Positions 19,503-31,884 of a stretch of 51,587 nucleotides of DNA are shown in pieces. The notes under the pieces are model-generated. The model worked only from the letters and a program-made list of their open reading frames with translations, was not told the DNA's origin and made no database searches. The DNA is taken from NCBI GenBank assembly GCA_008802785.1, contig VUYT01000058.1, forward strand, positions 1-51,587, in the 5' to 3' direction. The translations under genes and the position numbers were made by a program. Within the stretch, counting starts at the first letter, position 1; each line of letters begins with the position of its first letter. Origin of the DNA: Symmetrospora coprosmae. Lineage: Eukaryota > Basidiomycota > Cystobasidiomycetes > Symmetrosporaceae.

Positions 19503-22500
19503 CTACCTCTTCCTGCGGGAGCGGGACTGCGGAGTCGACGACCTTGATGCACTGGCTGCGGCCGAGCTTGCCCCAGCTGCCGACTTTCGCTTCTGCAGGA
19601 CCAACCGCATTCTTAGCTGCGAGACCATCAACGGTCTTGTGGAGAGGTACCCTTACCTTGGGAGCTGGAGCTGCAGTCGAGTCTGCATCGCTCGTGGCGT
19701 CATCCTCGTTGCCCTTGGCAGTACCGCGCTTCTTTCCCGCAGCAGGCTCGACATTCTCCGAGCCGCTCCCTCCGGCGATGGACGAGTCGGCAGCAGCAGA
19801 GCCGCGACCACCAGCAGCTCCACCGCGACCACCACGGCTGCCCACCCCGCCGCCCCTGCGGTTCTTGCCTCGTCCGCGTCGAGCCGGGTCCGCGGCAGCC
19901 TCCTCCGGCGCGTGCTCCTTCTGGATCAGCGAGATGAGGGTGGTGCACCTTCGGCCAATCTCGATCGGAGACCTCGACTTGATGAACCAGTTGAAGCGGA
20001 AGCCGGGCCACTCGAGAATCTCGCGCTTGATGACCTCGTACACGTCTTCCTGACCCAGACCGTGTCGCGCAAGAGCGCAGACGAGCCAGCGGTCCTCCTC
20101 GTCGCTGTACGCCTTGGGTCGAGACGTGACCTGGTACGTGATGGGCATCTGCTGAAGTGGGTGGCGGTACTTGCTGACCGTCTCCTTGAGTAGCTGGGTG
20201 AGTCGCAGGTTTTTGGCGTGCAGCTTCTCCGCTTCGAGAATCTTGTTGACCTGTCGCTCCCAGTCCTCAATCTCCTTGTACCGCTCCCAAAAGACCTTGC
20301 TGTACTCTTCGACATCGGCCGCGTCCTTGTTGGTCCCGATCTCGGCCGCAATGCTCTCGAACTCGTTGCGTCCGAACTTCTCGCACCCTCGGATGAAGCC
20401 TTGGTACTCTCTCTTGTGCCAGTCTCCGAAACCTTCCTTGAGGAGCTCCTCCTTCTCGGCGGTCTCATCCTCGGTGAGCGGTTCGGCTGACGACGCACAG
20501 ATGCAAGCGATAGGATGTCAGCATCGGCGGCAAGTCAGCGCCTGGCAACCCCACCCACCATTGTCAATCTCGGCTTGCTCTTCTGCCCGCTCAGCCTCAA
20601 GCTCTTCGTCTGTAGCCAGTTTATCGACCCGCTTGACGGCGGGAATGCCGGTGGTCTTCTTGATGTAGTTGGCCTCGAGCTCCTGCAGTTCCAGCAGGCG
20701 CGGTGGGAAGAATTGCCAGTCTCCGACCTGTCCCTTGAGGCGAAGCTGCTTCGGTCGGCGCCCTTTGCCGTTGCGAGCAGCGGCGTTGGTAGCAGCGTAG
20801 ATGTTGGCTTTACGTTCGCGCTTGGTCGGCTCGATCCACAGCAGGCTGGACGTCTTGCGCTTAATCTCCTCGCCCTCCCAGGTATTGGTACCGGGGAGAT
20901 CGGACTTGAAGGAGTGCAGCTCGTCGAGACCGAGATTGGCATATTTGTTGTTGAGCGTAGCTGTCTTCTCCTCGCCTCGTCGGATGATCTCGTCAATGTC
21001 GTCCCGCACCTCCATGTCACCTCCGCTGATAATCTTCTGTGCACCGTGCTGGATCATATCGAGCAGATCACCCTTCTCCGCCTGCTTGGAAGGCCCCGCT
21101 GCGCGACCCTGCTGGATGACGATACGGTCAAGCTGGAGCTTCTGAGCCGCACGCTCGAGGACCTTCTCCTCGACGGCATCTTCAGTGACGAAGCGGAAGA
21201 CGTAGACCTGCTTCTTTTGTCCGATGCGATGGGCTCGATCCATAGCCTGCAGATCGGCCTGCGGGTTCCAATCGCTATCGTAGAGAACGACGATGTCTGC
21301 CGTATTGAGAGTAATGCCGAGACCACCAGCTCGGGTGGTAAGGAGGAAGATGAACTTGGTCGAGTCCGGCTTGTTGTATTCGTCAATCGAGGCAATGCGG
21401 TCATCGTGAGACGTGGATCCGTCGATTCGGCAGTATTCTATGTTGGAGAACCGGATTTGCTTATGAGCTCCGATCACGCGACGTGCACGATGGGTCGAGC
21501 CCCGCAACTTACCGTACTCCCTGAATTGGCAGTAGTCCTCGAGAATGTCTAGGACTCGGCTCATTTGCGAAAAGATCAGGACTCGGCTGCCCTTCGCCTT
21601 CATGCTCTTGAGAAGCTTGTCGAGGACTTGCATCTTGCCAGCGTTGTCTACGAGGTGCTCGTCCGTCGTATACGGCGGTCCAGGCTCGGCTCCGTCAAAC
21701 AGGTAAGGATGATTGCAGCACTTGCGGAGCTGCATGACGATGTTGAGCAAGCGCGTCTTGCCTTCTTTCTTGCTCGTCATGCCATTGACCGCGTCGATGT
21801 CTCGCTCCAGGAGCGACTTGTACCACTTGCGCTGCATCGGCGTCATACCCACGTATACGTTGATCTCCTTCTTGGGCAGAAGCGACTTCTCTACATCGAT
21901 CTTGACTCGCCGAAGGAGGAAAGGCCGGAGCACCTTGTGCAGCTGCTTCACAACCTTGTCCTTGTCCTCCTCCTCGGCCCCGCGTGCTGGAATCTGCGCA
22001 CCATCGGCCTGATCAACCGTCTTTCCTCCCGTCTTCTCGCCGAACCACGCGTCAAAGTCGGCAACATCGCTGAAGACGTCTGGCAGCAGGAAGTTGAGGA
22101 GCGCCCAAAGCTCGTGCAAGTTGTTCTGGAGTGGCGTCCCTGTGATGAGCAGACGAGCTCGCGAGTCGAATAGGCGGATGATTTGGGAGAGAATCGAGTT
22201 GACGTTCTTGATGCGGTGCGCCTCGTCGATAACGATGTATTCCCATGACAGCTTCTTCAGGGACGCCTTCTCGCGCTGGCAAATCTCGTAAGAAGTGATG
22301 CAGACGTCGAACTTCTGCGTCAGGATCGTCTCCTGGCAGATGGCGGCCTGGGGTAGTCGGGGGATAACATGAGAACTATGATATTTCGAGCGCTTCAAGA
22401 GAAAGGGCAGCTTACCCTGTCGTGCTTGTCGCCTTGTAAGATGACGGTCCGAAAGCCAGGCACCCAGAAAGCGAACTCTCTCTGCCAATTGTCGAGCGTG

Positions 22501-23908
22501 GACTTGGGGACGATGACGAGGTGCGGGCCCGGAATGTTGCGGTGGACTTTAAGATAGCCAAGGAAAGAGATCGTCTGAAGCGTCTTGCCGAGACCCTGAG
22601 CGTGGAGGAGGGGTTTTGGCATCAGACCTGCGCCTAGCCGTGCAATAAGCCGGCACACCAGGTTAAAATACTCACCATCTCGTCAGCGAGAATGCCGTTT
22701 ATACCATTGTGGTAGAGGCTGATCATCCAGTTGAGGCCCTGGATCTGGTAGTCGCGCATCGTACCACCCTTGACGACTGCAGTAGAAGCGAGCATCAGCT
22801 GTACTGGACGCTGTAGTTGCCCATATTGCCTTGCTTGCAGACGCACATGCTGGACTCTCGGTAAAGACAAAAGCCTCGTCTTCGCCCTCGCCGTCTCCGG
22901 TCTTGCTAGCATCAGCAGCGAGCAGCTCGGCATCCTCCTGCTTCTCGGACTTGCGGCCTCGTGCACCGGCCTTTCTTGCTTTGGCAGCTGCCGCACTGCC
23001 CTTCTTGGTCTCGAGCGCTCTCTCGGACTCTTCGAGAAGCTGTGCGAATGCCGGATCTCGCGATTTCTGTAAACATGTGGCCGCGACTGGCGTCAGCTTT
23101 AGATAAGGCAGCAGAGCGTGTGTGCGAGCACCCACCTTCAGGTCGATGAAATGGCGGAACAGGTCCGTTTGTCCGAGCAGGTATGAGAAACGCTTGATGG
23201 AGTCTGCGGCCTACACCACATGGAACAGCACACGTCAGCATCTGCGAGTGCTGAGGTGGCGTGAGATCGCAAGGACTGCCATAGTCGAACGCAGCCCACC
23301 TTCTTTTCGTTGACAGCATCCTTCCGGCCAGTAAGATTGCTCTTGGTCGTCTGTCGCTTTGCCTGACGAAGTAGAGTAGCATGTAGAGTCAGGTCTCGTT
23401 GCTGTCCATACTCGTACGCGTAGACCAACCTTGTTTGCCGCGACCACGCTCCGCTGGGCTGCCTTTTCTTTCTGTCGCGGGGTCATACCCTTGCTCCCGC
23501 TGGGCTCATCCTCTTCGTCCAGTTCAATCTCGTCATCATCCTCCTCATCTTCCTCTTCCTGCTCGTCCTCGTCAGCCTCTGCGTTGGCTTCAGCCGCCGT
23601 GGTCGACTTGGAGAGCTTGGAAGGGCCAGGAGGAGGTGCAACGGACGTCTTAACGGGCGGACCGCAAAGCAGAGCGCAGTCTGTCAGCGATGCTTGCACG
23701 TCTGAGACACTATTGCCGCGCCTGTGGTTGTCGGACGAGGCCACTTGGTCTCCCCTGGTCCGCCTGCGAAGGAGGCGTCCCGCGGAATCGCTTCCAAACT
23801 CACCTGCCGCGATGGCACTGTCGAAGGGGCTGCGCTCTCGTCCATCACAATGTCACTGAGAGCATCATCGTTGGCGTTGCTGCCGTTCGCAGAGGGCGCC
23901 TTGAGCAT
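19503..23908 (-). CDS. ISW2: ISWI-family chromatin-remodelling ATPase
   Basis: Eleven exons on the - strand (about 23908-23804, 23648-23430, 23362-23300, 23210-23136, 23066-22847, 22776-22677, 22595-22416, 22347-21513, 21437-20559, 20486-19657, 19592-19503) give about 1,198 residues. After an acidic N-terminal tract and AutoN-like basic segment come the SNF2 ATPase ([14 protein letters not shown]; Walker A GLGKT near 262; [10 protein letters not shown] near 360; [38 protein letters not shown]), then HAND, SANT ([21 protein letters not shown]) and SLIDE ([13 protein letters not shown]...NWFIKSRSP) domains. ISWI slides and spaces nucleosomes. A Gly/Arg-rich tail follows, and the end SRSRRKR appears only after removing a 64-bp intron (about 19656-19593). 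Whether it is Isw1 or Isw2 cannot be decided. The 75-bp intron at about 21512-21438 has no stop and is a multiple of three. Confidence 0.93.
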
Positions 23909-24369
23909 GTTGGACTGGCGCGCGAAGGGTGCGGCAGGTGCAGCGAGGACACAGGCAGGCAGGCGCGTGTCCGGCGGGCGCGTACAAAGCAGGGGAGGAG
24001 CGCAGAAACTTGAGCTCGAGGCCAGTGGCTTGCGAGCTGTAACTGACTGCAGCCATCCACTCACGCTGCTCATCGTTGCGGGCTCGCTGTAGTGCGCCCT
24101 TTCCTTGTTCGCGCGCACGGTCGAGAAGCAAGGAGCAAGCTGGACGAGACCCAGGACACGAGGTGGTGATGAGGAGGCCGCAATCTAGCTATGACCCCCT
24201 CACTGAAGCAGGACAGGAATTGATTGAAAACGTAGCAGGGAACACGAGAGCCTAGTCCCAGCTAATGCTACACCTCACTCGAACGGGGTCCGGCGGAGCC
24301 CTTGAATCTCAGTTCATGTGGCCGCAAGACTTTGCCACCAGAGGCCCAACCGATACGTGGAGATTGGTG
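23909..24369. other. intergenic region, ISWI promoter
   Basis: About 460 bp between the 3' end of the amino-acid transporter gene and the start of the ISWI gene, both on the - strand. Short open frames exist on both strands but I see no coding content. It must hold the ISWI promoter. Confidence 0.4.
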
Positions 24370-27167
24370 CTATGTCGGCCGTGTACAGCTGAAAGGGCTG
24401 CCGTATGCACCACTAGAGTAGCCGTCAGCGATCCCCTTGGCGCTGGCGTACAGACCGCCGCCCTGGAGTAATTCATGGCAGTCAGCTAGTAGCGCTGGCA
24501 GCCAAGCCGATAGTGATCCCATACGTACTAGGATGAGCAACGACATGAGGATCACGAAGAAGTTGAGGACAGTGACTGCAGACTGTCGCTTGCTTGCGAA
24601 CCAGGTAGCTCGAGGGTTGAGACTGAGCGCCATCCCAGTCGCAGAGGTATCTGATCAGCAATGCTCGCGACTTCACGACCTAGAGCATTACGAAAACTTT
24701 GTATAAGCCAGATGTGCTACTTGAAGACTCACTGCATGTAATAGATGGGTCTTTGGTGCAGGAAAGATGGGCAAAGTTAGGAGACTGGTCCTCTTTGACC
24801 GGGAGGCGTCCTTGGCACTCACGCGACTGCATATCTGCGAGGGTCAGAGGATAACGAGTCGTCAGTATACAAACACATCAAATGTATTGATGCGTATAAG
24901 CAGACTCACGTGAAGAGCGAGACGAAGAGGGCGCTGATGATCTGGTTGAAAGCCAAGGTGAAGTCAATATACCGCGGCGCGGGGCAGGAGGAGCGTGACA
25001 TAGCACTAACTCCGTTCAACTGATTGAAGAAGGGCACCACGTTTGCGATGACAAAGGCCAGAATCCATATCGAGGAGACGATGGCGATCCAGACCGTCCA
25101 GCCGAGTTTCGTAGAATTCTTGATGTGAGGACTATCCTTGGGGAACAAGCGCTGCATGGCCAGCTTGGCAGCCACAGCACCGTTGATCTGACGATGGACA
25201 ATGAGCGTCAGTGTCGGTCCTGTAGGTTTGGCAGCTGTTCCGTTCAGCAAGCTCACAACGCCCGCAATGACGATACTGCACAGGAAGGTCGAGATAAGCG
25301 AGATGCGTTAGAAGCACAGGGTTCAAGGAGCTCACGTAGGAATCGCAATGCCATCTGTGAGTAGCAAAGCAGGGGTTAGCTTGGCCTAAGAATGAGGGTT
25401 ATGTTTGCCCACGGCAAGACTCACAGGCAATACGGGCTAAGGTAGGCGAAAGATTGCCCAAGGCTGGAGATACGGCTTGATCACCAACGTAGAGGGCGAC
25501 CACAAGCCCTACTACAAGGTACAGAACCATGTCGGTCCCCTGCAGGAGGGCCAGCGATTTCATGTAGTCTGCCGGTTTTCGCATCTCGTCGATGAACTGA
25601 GTGTCTCAAACACGGTCAGCATCGCCTGCTCCGTGGACGCGGATACCTATTCTATTACTCACTCCAAAGCTGGATCATGACAATGAGCGGCATGGATGGT
25701 CAGTACCGTAAGACACTGACACAAGCATACCCAGGCCAGTCAATGCTTACAAGGCGACATGGCCAGCGTATGCAAAGATGCTGTCGCAAGTGTCCCCCCA
25801 TTAGCTAGTGTATCGTCTCAGCTGACGCTTCGCCAACATACATATTAGTCGCTGCGGTGAAGCCCTAGAATCGTTAAAGTGGCGTCAGCCCTGCCAGCTT
25901 GTCGCTTTCTCGTTTCTATAGCAAGGTAAGCTCGTACCGAAGCGAAGGTTGTCCCTTCACGTGCGCGCGTAGAGGCTGTAATGCCCTCGCTCTGGATGCC
26001 GACTCCGATCATCGTGAGCATGACAGCGGCGAAGATCGAGATGAAGGATACGATGGAGAAGCTGACAGATTGAATCGGTCAGCATCAAAACGTACTGCCC
26101 TTCCAGATGACGAATTGGAAGCGAGCTTGCACCTACTAGGACAGCTTGCTGTAGGTTCGAGGCAGTGTCAAGATGAGACTGACGACGGCAATAACCACCG
26201 ACCAGACCACCGTGCTATTCATTGACATAGAGAGGTGTTAGCAGGGACATATCGAGGCTGCACGGCGCCAGGCGGCGACCCACCATGTCCCGTTAGCGGC
26301 GATTGTCTGTAGCGCAATTGTGCCTGTGAGGACGTGGGATCCGCATACGAAGATCACTGTCGTGGAGCGAGGACTCCAGTGAGCTGAGCGTCAGGGGGCC
26401 ACGATAGATGATATGCAACGCACAGAACAGGATCTGAGCTATTCCCCAGGCCTCGCGCAGCCACGGACCCCCGATGATCTCGCCGGCATCCGCTTGATTC
26501 TGGACATGCGGATAGCGAAGCTTGAATTTGCCAATAGTCCATCCAGTGTACGTAGCTAAAGCGCCTAGTCCGAGCGTCATGATCGTTCCGCCCACGATGC
26601 CAACTTGCGAGAATGTGGATGGCAGCCTGAACAAAAGGCAAGCTGAGTGTGTGGATCGACTAGGCCTTCGCAGCCGGGACTTACGAGAGGATACCAAGAC
26701 TCTGCAGATGGGTTGCATGGTCAGCATTGTACCAAAGGCCCTTCAGAGGTGCGCAACTCACGATGATCTCTGCCACCATCAGCTGCGAGACGTTACGCTC
26801 CTCGTCAGCCTGCAGGTCTCTGGCGTGCAATGATGCTCACTTACCATGCCAGCCTGCCACCATTCGAGCGAGTGGTAGTTGACTGTGATGGACAAGCGAG
26901 TATCGAGAATGAGTAGGCCATTGGGGCATTCCGTTTCGTATATGCGGAGCTGGACTCACAGTCGCCCTCGGCTCCGACTGCTCTTTCCTCAATGTCGGCT
27001 GCGCCCGTACTCCCGCTACAGATGAGCCCGCTCTTGCGGTCCTGTTTGCTCGTGCGCTTCTCTACGTCGTTGCCCGCGTACGCGTTTAGGTGATCGTCGC
27101 CACCGGCCAACGTCATGCTATCGCGCCCGGCAGCGCCTGACTGGGCAGCACTGCTCTTCTCGTACAT
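24370..27167 (-). CDS. amino-acid transporter, AAAP family, Mtr-like
   Basis: A many-exon - strand gene from the ATG at 27167 (MYEKSSAAQSG) to a stop at 24370. After an approximately 70-residue cytosolic N-terminus come FNYHSLEWWQAGM, LMVAEII, SLGILSLPSTFSQVG and GWTIGKFKLRYPHV, closely matching fungal neutral amino-acid permeases such as Neurospora Mtr. Later exons show GSHVLTGTIALQTIA, a long membrane segment with SIVSFISIFAAVML, FIDEMRKPADYMKSL, QINGAVAAKL and, at the end, GIADGYSSGAYGSPFSC. About eleven membrane segments are expected; it should be a plasma-membrane or vacuolar proton-coupled permease. The first membrane helix is split over four exons, two of them only 21 bp (about 26782-26762) and 17 bp (about 26701-26685). 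The exon list at the 3' side is not fully resolved. Substrate range cannot be read from the sequence. Confidence 0.85.
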
Positions 27168-28015
27168 ATTGGCCCCTCGTGGAAGCTTGGCGATAGAGAG
27201 CGGGTTCGCGCTGAGTGTGACGGTGCTGTACTGCGAGCTGCTGTTGCGGGAGGGGCCGAAGAGACGCCTGTCGCTAACGTCGCGTAAGCTTTACAAGCCG
27301 CAGGACAGAGAAGCCCAGGGCGCAGGGACTGCTGAGAGCGGCGGACGAGAGGCTCAAAGTCCGTAGGCAGGTAACTGTCTGCGTCTGGTGCCTGCGTTAT
27401 GATGGCTTGCTTGTTTGGCGTTTGACTTGGAGGCGGTCTCGCAAAGAGCTCGAGAGCAGCTGACCTCGGAAGCCGGCCAGGGGCACCCAGCTGCAGGGAG
27501 AAGCTCCAATGTTCGTCATCGGACCATCCGCTTTCTCCTCCATCTGCAAGAAGCCATTTTTTCATCCTTGCTAAAAATGGGCGGCCGACTTCTGCCTTTC
27601 GTCACGGGAATGAGATGATGTCGGTGATCCAGCTCGGCTCGGGATTCCGCCTCCGTAAAAGAGGATTCGACGAGGGAGTGGTGCGACGCGTCTCTGCGAG
27701 ACCTCCATTTGTGCAAGCAAGCGTACCTTTTGGCGACCTGCAGCATTGCAGCAGAGCACCTCCGAGTCCTCTGCGTCGCGAGGCTCAGGTGCCCCCAGCC
27801 TGGCCCGTGGGAGCTACCACCACGTGCTTCCTCGGTTCTCCGCCCCTTGCCGTCGAGGGAGTGTGTCACTACTCCAAGCGGGGGAGCCTGCGCGATCCTC
27901 CTTTGTACTCACCACCCCATCCATCTCGTCGAGGCTGTCTACATCGACACGACCAAGCGTGCGGCACATCAAGGACAGCGGATCATCCACGCTCCCGTGA
28001 CACCAAGCACTGTGC
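27168..28015. promoter_or_regulatory. shared divergent promoter region
   Basis: About 850 bp between the starts of two oppositely directed transporter genes, the amino-acid permease (-) and the potassium transporter (+). No coding frame is convincing. The region must contain both promoters. No single element such as a TATA box could be assigned with confidence, so the call rests on gene arrangement. Confidence 0.45.
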
Positions 28016-31000
28016 ATGCATCCACCCCAGGGGAACTCACAACATGCTCAACCCGAAGGCGACGGTGGCGGCCCAAATGCGACGGGCGTACGACAGTCTG
28101 AAGGGGAAGACGACCAGGACGACGAGCGAGGGATGCAACCTCAGTCACAGTCGCAGGATCAAGTAACTCGAACCATGGCAGTTGATAAAGGCGCCTCTGC
28201 CTTAGCTGCAGCTGCCTACGCAGATCCCGCTACTCGCGACCCTGTCGGATGGCTCGCAAAGGCCAAAGCCGCCTTCAGTCGGTATGTGGAGGATGGGCGT
28301 GCGGACAGGCGCCCAGGCGCCCGCAAACGATACAGAAAATGCCATCTTGCTGAGAACCTATTCCCTGCCTCCCTCGCTCGGCCAATGCTTCAAGACACGC
28401 CAATTTCTATCGATGTGTGTTCTGTCAATCTGCCCAAGTCTTGTAGTACGACACCTGCTGATCGTTCCTTTTCGCTTCTCACAAGTACACCTCGTGTGGT
28501 ACCTTGTCGCCCCGCTCATTGCTTCCGCCATCTTGTATGGCATCGACAAGCGAGATTCGCCTTATGTGGATCTCCTCTTCCTCTCGGTTTCGGCCCTGAC
28601 TGTTACAGGTGCGTGCCTCCCTCAGTACCCTATCTGCATCTATCCCTTTGGAACGGAGCTCTCTGAACCCCGTGCACGGTCCACTCCACAGGTCTCAATC
28701 CGGTACTCATGGAGGAGACCTCGCGCGCACAGCAGGTCGTGACTCTCTTTCTGGTCATCATGGGCAATACGGTCATCGTCTCGATCGTTGTTCTGTTCGT
28801 CCGACGACAGGCCTTTAAGGACAAGTTCGAATACATCATCAACACGGATCCTCGAGCCAGGCAGCGTCTCCAGGATGCCGAACTGGCTTCGAATGCTGAA
28901 GAGGGCAAGAAGGCCGAGCAACAGCCGAGATTGGGCTGGCTAGGCCACGTCTTTGGCAGAAGTGTTTCGCAACTCGACCCTCCGCCTCCATTCTCTGCGA
29001 GCGAGGTGAACGGGCAATCCACCGCAGCGTCTACGACGGTTCCGCTCGCGAACACCGAAAGCCAGGCGGGTAACGAGGACATCGAGCTCGCCGGCGTCTG
29101 CTCAGACAGACGTACCGAAGACGCAAATGCCACTTCAACCGCTCTAGCTCTCAGCTCAGCTGCCAAGGAGATCAAGCGAGTACGGACCATGGAGATACCC
29201 AAGGCGGAGAGAATGCATGCCGGCCGTTCCGGCGAGGGCATGCCACCCAGGTCACGCACCATGACCTTGGGCAGTCCAATGACGGTAGGCTACGGAGGAT
29301 TCCCAAATCCGCTTCGTCTGATTGCATCGGCTGCGGAGAAGACGCTGGGCAAGAGGCAGGAAGACGACAAGTACCTTCCACGAACGACAACCCTGCAAAC
29401 GGTACACTCGCGAGGAGGCCTTGGAGCCTTGTCTACCGGAGCAAGTCGTCCAGTGAACTACATCGGGTTTGATACGACTGTCGGGCGCAATTCCCGCTTC
29501 ATCGGCCTGTCCTCGTCGCAACGTGCGGAACTTGGCGGTGTGGAGTACAGGGTGAGCAAGGTGTTCCTGGAAGCCATAGAAGCTGGGCTGATGGACCGCC
29601 GGCGGCTTCTCAGGCACTGTCTCTTCTTCTCAAGATCGTTCCGTCGTACTTGATCCTGGTCCAGCTTATCCCGATGATCGTTATGGCGCCGATCTTCGCT
29701 TCGGGGCGCTACATTTGGCTGTTCAAGGACACCGACCAAGGCACGATGACCAACCAAGGCCCATGGTTTGGAGTGTTCAACCTCGCCTCCGGTTTCAGCA
29801 AGTGCGTATGTATTTCCGGTGCAGAGCTGCCAGGTTTATGGCTGATATTGTGGACGTACAGCGCTGGTGTATCTCTTCTTGACGACTCAATGATCCCCTT
29901 TCAGCAATCTTACGGGTAAGCTTCACGCAGGGTCTGGTGTCGCAGGCTTCCAAGCTGAGAGCCAGTATATCTAGCTTCGCTCTTCTCATGGGCTTCATGA
30001 TCTTGGCCGGCAACACAGCGTTCCCCGTTTTCCTGCGATTCTGTATCTGGACAATGTCGAAGCTCACATCGTCCAAGTCCAGCCTGAATGAAACTCTCCA
30101 TTTCTTGCTCGATCACCCCCGAAGATGCTACATCTACCTCTTCCCGGCTTACGAGACCCGCGTGCTTGCTCTCATGCTGGTACTTCTCACGTGAGTCCGT
30201 AAGACCTGCGATAGGAAAACAGCATGATATGCTCAAACTCTCGACTCTGTATCTGAGCGGATCTTCAGATCAATTGACTGGATTGCTTTTGTCGTGTGAG
30301 GCTGCGCGGCCAAACTCTTGAGGTAGGACTGAAACAAGCGCTGACAACTCATGAACCCTCTCAGGCTTGACATCGGAAAAGAAGTTCTCGAGGCTCTGCC
30401 ACCGGCAGCCGTAAGTGATAGACCACTACCGGTCCGACAGAGTTTAGCTGACTTCGGTTGCACTATCGATCTGCAGAGGGCTATTGACGGCCTCTTTCAA
30501 GCCATATCGACAAGAACGGCTGGTTTTGCAATTGTCGGTCTTGGCACCATCGCCCCGGCTCTGCAGTTCCTATACGTAGTCATGATGGTGAGAGATGTTC
30601 CATTACAGCAGTATGGTCGCGCATGACTTGATCTGAAACCCGCATCTACTCCGTCGGCTTGACCAGTATATCGCCAGTAAGTCAAGCTCTGCTGACCTCT
30701 AATGTTCCTGTGCTGAGGAGAACCGCCTTTTCAGTCTATCCGATTGCAATGTCTATCCGCTCTACCAACGTATACGAGGAGAAGGCTTTGTGCGTAGCTT
30801 TCCCTGCAAGGGCTGGACACCTTTTGAACGCCTTCCTAGCATGATTCACTGACGTGTGCTGCGGTCGCCGGCACAGAGGGCTCTATGATGCAGAGGATGA
30901 CGGCAAAGACGGCGACACAGTCGAGGAAGTAGGCCGACCGCTGGCCATGTCAGCTTACTTCCTCCTTCACGCGCGACGTCAGCTTGCCTTCGATATTTGG

Positions 31001-31558
31001 TGGCTGGGCCTTGCTGTCTGGATTATCTGCATTGTGGAGCGCACTGGCATCGAGGATCCAGCGACTCCGTACTTCAACGTGTTCTCCATCTTATTCGAGG
31101 TGAGTTGTGCCCTCGCATCGATGCACTAGCCGGGTCGCTGAATATGATACAACCGCTACAGGTCGTCAGCGCGTACGGTACGGTCGGCCTAAGTCTCGGA
31201 AGCCCGAAGGTGAGCCGAGTAGCATCTATGGCATGCCGAGCAGTAGCTGATTGGGGTGACGGCAGGCCAACTACTCCCTGTGCGGCGAGTTCAGAACTCT
31301 GTCGAAGCTGGTCCTGTGCGCCGTCATGATCCGCGGGCGCCATCGCGCCCTCCCATCTGCCATAGAGTGAGTGAGGTCTGTGTGTGCAGGATGTCGGACA
31401 CCAATCTGACGTTCGCCTCCCTGTAAACCCTTTCCAGTCGGTCCATTCTGCTGCCATCAGACATCGACGCTCTGAGGTCTGCTTCTCGCAGCAACAGCAC
31501 ACGGAGCACGGTTGCCTCGCTTCCTGCAAGTCGCAATGAGCAGTTCGAAAGGGTTTAG
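28016..31558 (+). CDS. TRK1: TRK-type high-affinity potassium transporter
   Basis: A multi-exon gene. The N-terminal exon (28016 to about 28281; a later in-frame ATG near 28133 is an alternative start) leads through a 20-bp exon (about 28395-28414) into HLVWYLVAPLIASAILYG. The four pore loops of the Trk/HKT superfamily can be seen with their filter glycines: SALTVTGLNP; GFSNAGVSLLDDSM; STRTAGFAIV; SAYGTVGLSLG. Other family hallmarks are FLVIMGNTVIVSIVVLFVRR, MILAGNTAFPVFLRF and SYPIAMSIRSTNVYEEKALG. Between the first and second pore units is the long, charged cytosolic loop typical of fungal Trk1 (about 28800-29540). The C-terminus after MIRGRHRALP is short and ends at about 31558. It should sit in the plasma membrane and import K+. 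It begins head-to-head with the amino-acid permease gene. Confidence 0.9.
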
Positions 31559-31884
31559 GCCACAGAGAGGCACCACAACGCAGCCTGCCTCTCCTCGAGG
31601 CTTGTCTACCCTTCCCGCGCCTATTACCTATACACTACATAAAGCCTTTCTGCTATGCATTGTCTAGCCTTGTCACTGTACAGAGGCGTCCACAGAGCTT
31701 TCATCGTCATCATCTCATGGCAGGGACTGTGGAGATATAGGAAAGATGAGTCCTGTCACTTGCGGCCGCAATGGCTTTTGCCACCTCCCCTATGTGGTCC
31801 AAGCGTGACCTGCTGCCGCCGGCCCTTGCTTCACCACGAGTGCATGCCCACAGCTCCATAGCGGTTAGGCAGACGTGACCCAGC
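31559..31884. other. intergenic region
   Basis: About 325 bp between the TRK stop and the TFIP11 start, both on the + strand. Nothing is recognised; it presumably holds a terminator and a promoter. Confidence 0.4.

Noticed and set aside
20515-21552. Long + strand frame of 345 codons
   Set aside because: Antisense to the ISWI ATPase exons; its reading has no family features and follows from the codon bias of the real - strand gene.
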